DNA of 64,000 nucleotides from positions 86,617,769 through 86,681,768 of the forward strand of contig CM061232.1 in the NCBI GenBank assembly GCA_030844895.1, given 5' to 3'. The stretch is from Ambrosia x helenae. Lineage: Eukaryota > Streptophyta > Magnoliopsida > Asterales > Asteraceae. Position 1 is the stretch's first letter. The number at the start of each line of letters is the position of its first letter. Below are positions 56,990 through 64,000 of this stretch, piece by piece. Made by a program: the position numbers and the translations under genes. The notes under the pieces were generated by a model, which had not been told where the DNA came from, ran no database searches, and worked only from the letters and a program-made list of their open reading frames with translations.

Positions 56990-59900
56990 ATGGCTTCAAT
57001 CAATCACGATCCACATAACACTGGCACGAACAACAAGCCACCGATGCTTGTCAGATCTGAATACAATATCTGGCAACGTCGGATGAGCCATGTTCTAGCT
57101 CAACAGAACACTGGGTGTTGGAAGTCGGTTATCTTCGGACCACATGTTCCGATGGTGCCGAGTACTGAAGGTCCCAAGGTTCAGGAGCCAAAGAAACTTG
57201 AAAACTACTCTGACCAGGATTTTCAGAAAATTGAGTTAGATGCTAAGGCCTTCAGTATTGTGGCCATGGCTCTACCCAATGATATATATGCTGGGCTGTT
57301 ACACTGTAACAGTGCAAAGGAGTTGTGGGATGCACTGAAAGAATAATTTGGTGGGACTGAAGAGGTTATTGAAAACAACCGTGAAATACTTAACCAACAA
57401 TATGAAACATTCAGTCATGTCAAGGGAGAGTCATTAACTCAACAATTTGAGAGGTTTAACTGTCTCATTAGTGAACTAAAACTAGTTGGTCTAACTTACC
57501 CCATTAAACTTTGAACCATAGGTTTTTAAGATCATTACCAGACAAATGGGACACTATTGCTATTGTTATGAGAAACTCAATTGGATTTAAGGACCTATCA
57601 CTGACCCAGCTTCATGGTAAGCTCTTGACCTATGAGAGAGAGCTTAACCAGAAAAAGAAGCTCCAGGACTCTGGAAAAGTGTCTGATGATTATGTATTTG
57701 GGAATACAGCACTTTTGGGTCATGATGAGGTGCCTGGAAACACTAAGGATCAGAGTTATGATCACTTCATTGACATAACTTCAGGTTTTAACTCAGGTTT
57801 TAACTCTGATTCTTATTCACCAAACTATGCTTTCAAAGCAAGTGGTGGTGATATCCAGGCATCTGATAACATATCCTTTGAGTATGATGACTTGAAATAC
57901 TTTGACCCTGATGATTTGGAGGAAATGGACATTATGCACCAATTGGCCCTTCTCGGTGTAAGAACTAACAATTTTTACAAGAAAACTGGGAGAAGGTTTC
58001 CAGGGTTAACTGGCAAATCAAAGGTTGGGTTGGATAAATCAAAGATAAAGTGTTATAAATGTCATAGACTTGGTCATTTTGCTAGGGAATGTAGGAGTCA
58101 ACATGGTACACCTATGATCACCTATCCAAATCAAAGACCTCAGACCAACACTTATCAAAATTCTTATAATACCCCTGGACCAAATGTGCAAAACACTGCT
58201 CATTTTGCACAGTCCCCAAACACTGTTCCTGTCCAGTATGTCCACACCACTGTTCCTCAGATCCACTATGTGCAAACACCTGTTGCTCAAGCACCTGTGC
58301 AAATGACTGCTACTCCATCCTCTGCTCCTGCAGAGACCAGTCAACAGAGCTTCTTCACACAAGGCTTTGTTGATTGGAGCAGTCTACCAGATGAGTTAAC
58401 AGATGAAAATTTTGCACTAGTTGCCAAAGCTGAAAATGAACTAGAAAACTTTTGTTTCATGGCTATGGTAGAAGAAGTTGAATCTGAGGAGCTGGTGACT
58501 GAATCTAAAGTTGTGACTGATGATGTTGTTGATGAAGTTGTTGCAGGTGAAAAACCTGAAGAAGAGGTTGTGAATATCTCAGATCCTTGGGGTGTATCTG
58601 ATGATTGTGAGTGCAAGTGTGATTGTGCATTGATGGCTGCTGCTAAGGTATCTCCTCAAATTCGTAAGGATTTATGTTCTGACAGATGTGTGATAGCATT
58701 TGCTAACATCAAAGAGGTGAATGAAAACCTTAGAAAGAAAATTTTAGATGATGAAGTTAAATTTGAGAAACTTTCAAAAGAATTAAAAACAAGTTTAACT
58801 GAAAAAGAATCTGAAATAAGTAGCTTAAAACATGAAGCAACCATAACCAAAGACTAGCTCCAAACTATGATAACAAAATATCAGCGTTGTAAAAGTGAGC
58901 TTGAGTCCACCCAAGTTGAATGTCAAAAATGGGTGGAATCATGTAGAGGATTTGAAATGCTAATCAACAAACAAACCAAAAGTCATGTGAAGTTTGGTTT
59001 TGGTTTTGAAACAACTGCTCCAGCTTTTGATAACACTGACAAAAAGGATCAAAAGTCTGTTGAGATAGTACCAACAAACTTGCAGGGTCAAGAGATTAAA
59101 ATCACTGAACCAAATGGTAAGAAAATTGTTCTAGAAAAACCAGAAGGTTCCTCATCATTCACTGAACTTGAAAAGTATGAATTTAAACCTACTTGGTCTG
59201 ATGAGTGTGGTAATCTTGAGAATTTTAAACCTATTGATTTTAAAACTTCTGAAGGAAAGACAGCTCCTCAGGCAAAAATCATTCCCTTGAAAAATCTTCC
59301 AGCAGATGCTCAAACATCTGCTGAAAAGAAGGCTGAAAAGGGGAAGAAGAAAGAAAAGATTGTCCACTTGTTCTGTGATTTTTGTGAAAAGAAGAATCAT
59401 GTCACTAAAAACTATTTTCTTCTAAAAGCATATGACATTAACAAAGGAACAAGTGTATGTGATTCCAAAGCCACATGTTCAATATGTGGGAAAAAGAATC
59501 ACAAAACCAAAGAGTGCTTGTATCTCAAAAATTTTGATGTGAAAATACAAGAGTACAAAGCTAAAACTCTTGCAAATCCGGGGGTGAGTACTTCAAAAGG
59601 AAAGCCCAAACAGACTTTCACTCCTGTCCAAACATCTGTTACTAAAAGTCTTGAAACATCTGCTCCTAGGAATGTCCAAGTAACAGATGCTCCACCCACA
59701 AGCAAGTACCCAAGAGGATATGGACAACCACCATGTCATAGTCTGTCACATGTGTATGAGGAGCCAAAAAGACCCTCTAAACCAAGAGTGAACAGAAATC
59801 CCTATGGGTATTATCATCTGTCTGGAAGTGATCAAACAACTGTTGCCCCAAGTGTTGACATTCAAGCACTGGCAAATGGTCAGCAGCAGTTGTTGAACTT

Positions 59901-60006
59901 GATTCAAAAATTAGTTCAAACCACTGATCATCTTCCAAAGCTTGAGTCTGAAAAGTCTGAGGACACATCCGAAGCCAACTTGGCTTTGGACACTCACCAA
60001 AACTAA
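56990..60006 (+). pseudogene. Gag of copia element 3
   Basis: Begins ATG 56990 (MASINHDPHNTG). Core: YNIWQRRMSHVL, FSIVAMALPNDIYAGLLHCN, LWDALKE; a TAA at about 57343 and a frame change near 57510 interrupt it. Then RFLRSLPDKWDTIAIVMRN and a long Asp/Ser-rich linker. Knuckle 1 CYKCHRLGHFAREC (58051-58092). A Gln/Thr/Pro-rich part and a predicted coiled coil (near VKFEKLSKELKTSLTEKE) lead to a TAG at 58855. Knuckle 2 CDFCEKKNHVTKNY has lost its last Cys (59374-59415). Knuckle 3 CSICGKKNHKTKEC is intact (59476-59517). Ends at TAA 60004-60006, in frame with protease. About 1,005 codons, long for copia gag. Confidence 0.85.
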
Positions 60007-61320
60007 TCCATTACTGCTGTGCAGGGAGCTTCTGCTTGTTTAGATAGTCTTTGGTATGTAGATAGTGGAGGTTCCAGGCACATGACAGGATGTAGAGCCC
60101 TTCTTCTGGACTTCTTAGCTCATGGATGGGGTGATATATCCTTTAGTAATGATTCAAAAGGTAAGGTGTTGGGTTCAGGGACTGTACAAGCTGGGAAACT
60201 CAAGTTTGAAAATGTCAATCTTATTGATAATCTCAAGTTTAATCTCCTGGGTGTTTCACAAATGAGTGACAAAGGTTATGGCTCATTCTTCACAAAGAAA
60301 ACTTGTAAGATTATTGGGCCAGAAGTGGTGAAAAAGATTGATACCATCATTGCTGAGAGCAAAGCACAACTTGTTGCTCATAGAAGTGGCAATGTGTATG
60401 TTGTTGATATGTTAAAGGACAATCCTATGGCAAATGTTTGTTTGTTTTCTGCTGCCTCCACAAAGGAGACAGAATTGTGGCATAGGAGACTGGGTCATAC
60501 CAACCTTAATACTATCAACACACTCTCTAAACAAAGTCTTGTCAGAGGCTTACCATCAAAAGAATTCAAATGTGATGAGCATTGTGTTTCCTGTTTAAAA
60601 GGGTAACAACATAAAAGCTCTTACAAATCCATTGATGAGTCCAAAACCAGTCAATGTCTACAATTATTGCACATGGACTTGTTTGGCCCTGTTAAAATCA
60701 TGTGTCTGAGAAGAAAAAGATTTTGTCTTGTTATAATTGATGATTTTTCTAGGTTTACATGGACTTACTTTTTACATTCTAAGGATGAGACTGCAGGTAT
60801 TTTGAAGGACTTTGTCACCAAAGTTGAAAAACAATATGACTTGCCAGTAAAAGTCTTCAGGATTGACAATGGAACAGAGTTTAAAAATAAGGAGTTGGAT
60901 GACTTCTGTGTGTCAAAAGGGATTGTGAGGCAGAACAGCATCCCAAGAACACCAGAGCAAAATGGGGTGGTTGAGAGGAAAAATAGAACTCTTATAGAAG
61001 CTGCAAGAACCATGCTAGCAGATTCTGGTTTGCCATTGTCCTTCTGGGCAGAAGCTGTAAACACTTCTTGCTATGTTCAAAACAGAGTTTTGATCAACCC
61101 AAGACATCAAAAAACTGCTTATGAAATTTTGTTCAAAATCAAACCATTAATTTCATTTTTCAAAATCTTTAGCTGCCCATGTTTCATCTTAAATCTCAAA
61201 GATTCCATTTCAAAATTTGCAGCCAAAGTAGATTGTGGTTATTTTCTGGGATATTCTTCTACTGCCAAGGCCTATAAAGTGTTTAACACAAAGACCAAGA
61301 CGATAGAAGAAACTCTGAAT
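60007..61320 (+). pseudogene. Protease and integrase of copia element 3
   Basis: Protease motif WYVDSGGSRHMTG (from about 60052) with catalytic Asp. Integrase zinc module intact: HRRLGHTNLNTI and CDEHCVSCLKG; a TAA at 60604-60606 follows. Catalytic Asp in MDLFGP, second Asp in RIDNGTEF, Glu in NGVVERKNRTL. The tail keeps FWAEAVNTSCYVQNR and DCGYFLGYSST. Apart from the single stop the frame is continuous from gag, and no internal start is required. Confidence 0.9.
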
Positions 61321-63471
61321 GTAAAGTTCAATGAACTTTCATCCCTAAAAATCCCAGCAAATCCTGCTGAACTGTTTGATTTAGATAAATTCAAATTTGA
61401 AGATGTCACTGTTAAAACTAACAATGCAGGTATTCCACAGTCTCCACAACAAGATTACAGAACAGATGTTGTGATCCCCAGTCACTATAAAATCTCTTCT
61501 GCATCAGGGGAAGCAGTTGTTCAAAACAACTGTCAAAACTCTGTCACAGCTGAGTCAACCACTGTTGGCCAGTCTTATCCTCAAACCACTACTTCACCTA
61601 TCACAACCACTGTACAATCATCTGTTGACAAAAGTCAAACATCTGTTGACAAAAGTCAAACATCTGTTGACAAAAGTCAGTCCAGTTTTACACAACTTGG
61701 ACCCATTCCCCCACTTCCATTTCAAACATCTGATGGCACTACAGAGGTGCAAACAGATGTTACAAGAATAGAGTCACCAAACCTCTGTCCTTCACCTCAA
61801 AATGCCATCATACCATATCAGGGAGATCTAACCTACCTAAGAGCTCATCCACCAGACCAGATCATTGGCAACATCAGAGAGGGTGTGCTAACAAGAAGTC
61901 AATCCTCCAATATCTGTCTTTTTGCAGGGTTCCTATCTCTCACACAACCTGTCAAGTACCAAGAGGCACTAAAAGACAACAGTTGGGTAGAAGCTATGCA
62001 AGAAGAGCTCCTTCAGTTCAAAAGACAACAAGTATGAGAACTTGTACCACTACCTAAGGATGTTTGTCCAATAGGTACAAAGTGGGTCTTCAAAAACAAA
62101 ACTGATGAAAGGGGTATTGTTGTCAAGAATAAAGCCAGGCTCGTGGTTCAAGGCTTCAGACAAGAAGAAGGAATAGACTATGATGAAACCTTTGCTCCTG
62201 TAGCAAGGTTAGAAGCCATCAGACTCTTTCTAGCCTTTGCTGTCAACCACAACATCAAGGTGTATCAGATGGATATCAAATGTGCCTTCCTATATGGCAA
62301 AATTCAGGAGGAGGTCTATGTATGTCAACCACCTGGTTTTGAAGACACATTCCATCCTGATTATGTCTACAAGCTTAATAAAGCTATGTATGGACTCAAA
62401 CAAGCACCAAGGGCCTGGTATGAAACTCTTTCCACTTTTCTCTTATCCATTGGCTTCACAAGAGGTAAAATTGATAAAACCTTATTTCTGAAATGGAGAG
62501 GGAAAGACTTAATGATTGTTCAAATATATGTGGATGACATCATCTTTGGATCCACATGTAACAAAATGTGTGAAGAGTTCAGGAAACTCATGACAGCAGA
62601 GTTTGAAATGAGTGCTATGGGTGAACTTCAGTGTTTCCTTGGTCTCCAAGTGAAACAACTGCAAAATGGCACATTCATTCACCAAAATAAATATGTAAAG
62701 AATTTGTTAACCAGATTTGAGATGAATGACTGTAAGCCATGTAGTACACCCATGAGTACAGTCAAGCTACTCACTATTGATGACAAGAAGGAACTGGTTG
62801 ATCAAACACATTATAGATGCATGATTGGATCTTTATTATACTTAACTGCATCTATGCCAGACATTATGTTTGCCACTTGTGTCTGTGCAAGATCCCAGGC
62901 TTCACCTAGAAAGTCAAACCTTATTGCGGTGAAAAGGATATTCAGATACCTAAAAGGTGCTCCCACACTTGGTATCTGGTACCCTGCTAATGGAAACATT
63001 GAGCTTTCAGGTTATTCAGATAGTGATTTTGCTGGCTGTAACACCACAAGAAAATCCACATCAGGAGGGTGCCAATTTCTAGGGAATGCCTTAGTCTCTT
63101 GGCAAAGCAAAAAGCAGGCTGCTGTTTCCACCTCAACAGCTGAGGCTGAATACATTACTGCTGCAAGCTGTACAGCCCAACTCATGTGGCTTCAAAATCA
63201 ATTGCTGGATTTTGGGATAACGGCATTACAGACTCCACTCATGTTGGATAGTCAAGCTGCTGAAAATATCATCAAAAATCCAGTCTCTCACTCCACTACC
63301 AAACACATTGACATCAGACATCATTTTGTCAGGGATAGCTATGAAAAAGGTTTGATTTCTCTACACCATGTTCCAACAGAGGATCAGTTGGCAGATGTGT
63401 TGACAAAAGCTTTAGACACATCTACCTTTACAAATCTGATTTCTAGAATTGGTATGCTAAACATGGATTAA
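61321..63471 (+). pseudogene. Integrase tail, reverse transcriptase and RNase H of element 3
   Basis: The integrase-RT linker includes three 21-nt repeats (VDKSQTS, 61621-61682). RT: YQEALKDNSWVEAMQEELLQ, a TGA at 62036-62038 where Trp is conserved, GTKWVFKNK, DETFAPVARLEAIR, YQMDIKCAFLYG, YGLKQAPRAWYETL, catalytic IYVDDIIFGST, MGELQCFLGLQVKQ. RNase H: YSDSDFAGCNTTRKSTSGG, STAEAEYITAAS, DSQAAENIIKNP, HIDIRHHFVRD, ADVLTKALDTST, stop at 63469-63471. Only the single stop breaks it. Confidence 0.92.
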
Positions 63472-63990
63472 ACAACACAAATGTTTTTAATAAAAACATT
63501 AAAATGTTTCAGAAAATCAAAATTCATCCTTAAAAATAGCTTTTTGGTTGCAAAATCTGTTTCAAACCTCTGATCAGATAAAACAACCACTGTTTCATTC
63601 ATGTTATCCACTGTTGGTTGAAAAAATCTGTTTCAAACCTCTGATCAGATAAAACAACTGTTTTATTATCCATATCTATATATATATATATATACCTACA
63701 GATATTTATAATAATGATAAAAAAGCAGCTGTTTGCATCAGCCGTTTGCATCAGCTGTTTGCCAAAACAGCTGTCCACCACCAGATGTTTAAACCATCAG
63801 ATGTTTGCCATGTCTGCTCCTACAAGCAGAGTTTTGGCCACATCAGCGGTTTCACCAGAGCCTATTAAAACCTTGTTTTATCACAACAGTCGTTACACTG
63901 TCTCATTGTATTCAAAATACTGAAACCTCCTTCTTCGTTCTCAAAACCTTCATCAAATTTCACTCACTCTCACCTTCGGAATCCATTACA
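63472..63990 (+). promoter_or_regulatory. Repeat-rich leader and candidate promoter of the third ORF, element 3
   Basis: Contains two near-identical ~37-bp repeats (CTGTTTCAAACCTCTGATCA at about 63559 and 63629), a TA microsatellite (63673-63695) and CAGATGTTT/CAGCTGTTTGC words. TATTAAAA at 63863-63870 is followed by a CT-rich leader to the ATG at 63991. This mirrors 8922-9371 and 32560-33597. Confidence 0.5.
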
Positions 63991-64000
63991 ATGGATCTTC
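63991..64000 (+). CDS. Start of a third ORF, element 3 (cut by window end)
   Basis: ATGGATCTTC after CATTACA; inferred from position relative to RNase H and from the preceding leader. Only three codons are visible, so homology to the other third ORFs cannot be tested here. Confidence 0.4.

Larger units (their letters stand above)
56228..64000 (+). mobile_element. Copia element 3: Sirevirus-like, incomplete at window edge
   Basis: 5' LTR ending at 56821, PBS, gag with three CCHC-type motifs, protease, integrase, RT and RNase H to 63471, then a leader and the first codons of a third ORF at 63991. Pol is 70-80% similar by eye to that of element 1 and the order is the same. Coding is disturbed mainly by isolated stops (about 57343, 58855, 60604, 62036) and one gag frameshift near 57510, so it is fairly young. 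Third ORF, polypurine tract and 3' LTR lie outside the window. Confidence 0.9.

Overview
The window is nuclear DNA of a eudicot plant, and almost all of it is transposable elements and gene fragments. Three Ty1/copia elements carry a large extra open reading frame downstream of RNase H, a Sirevirus-type layout. The particular ORF family (an N-terminal domain with CLSPK-G-xxDQI and LYPRF-like patches) is one I associate with Asteraceae repeats, so a composite is my best guess; this is inference. No complete, unambiguous host gene was found. The best host-like loci are a small three-exon gene near the left end and an HMA-domain (HIPP-like) exon split by a LINE.

Layout. 1-4777: a SINE with target-site duplications (TSDs), a small three-exon gene on the minus strand, a 162-bp tandem duplication, a decayed copia RNase H, and a probable small Helitron. 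4778-13477: copia element 1 (minus strand), flanked by 690/687-bp LTRs, with pol and a broken third ORF; most of gag and the primer site are missing. 13478-16323: mostly unassigned, with a possible gypsy LTR and a hAT relic. 16324-20001: a non-autonomous Helitron (A|TC...CTAG|T with a 3' hairpin) holding fragments of a CIPK-like kinase and a mitochondrial-carrier-like gene. 20002-25701: a mosaic of exon-like pieces, including the HIPP-like exon with an RTE-type LINE inside it.

25702 to the right edge is a Russian-doll nest. A gag-only Athila/Tat-like gypsy (minus; LTRs 25702-26782 and 39796-40727+) contains copia element 2 (27623-37761, plus strand, TSD GCCTT). The gypsy's right LTR is cut at 40728 by a chromodomain gypsy of Tekay/Del type (minus, ~3-kb LTRs). 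One LTR of that gypsy carries a 655-bp hAT element and the other is cut at 53124 by a second minus-strand copia. That copia is cut near 56228 by copia element 3 (plus strand), which runs off the window.

The most notable signal is the shared design of the three third-ORF copia elements. Each has a TATA-like box and a CT-rich leader just before the third ORF. Element 2 also shows a 628-nt intron ending 4 nt before the third-ORF start. Each element has its own short, often palindromic motif concentrated in LTR and leader DNA; in element 2, CGATTAG/CTAATCG occurs about 30 times. Elements 1 and 3 share a TAA codon followed about 20 nt later by a splice-acceptor-like GTGCAG at the gag-pol junction. 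Element 2 has lost nucleocapsid, protease and integrase in frame, leaving a Gag-RT-RNase H fusion, yet its LTRs differ at only 5 of 518 positions. All reading was by eye; boundaries given as approximate are approximate.
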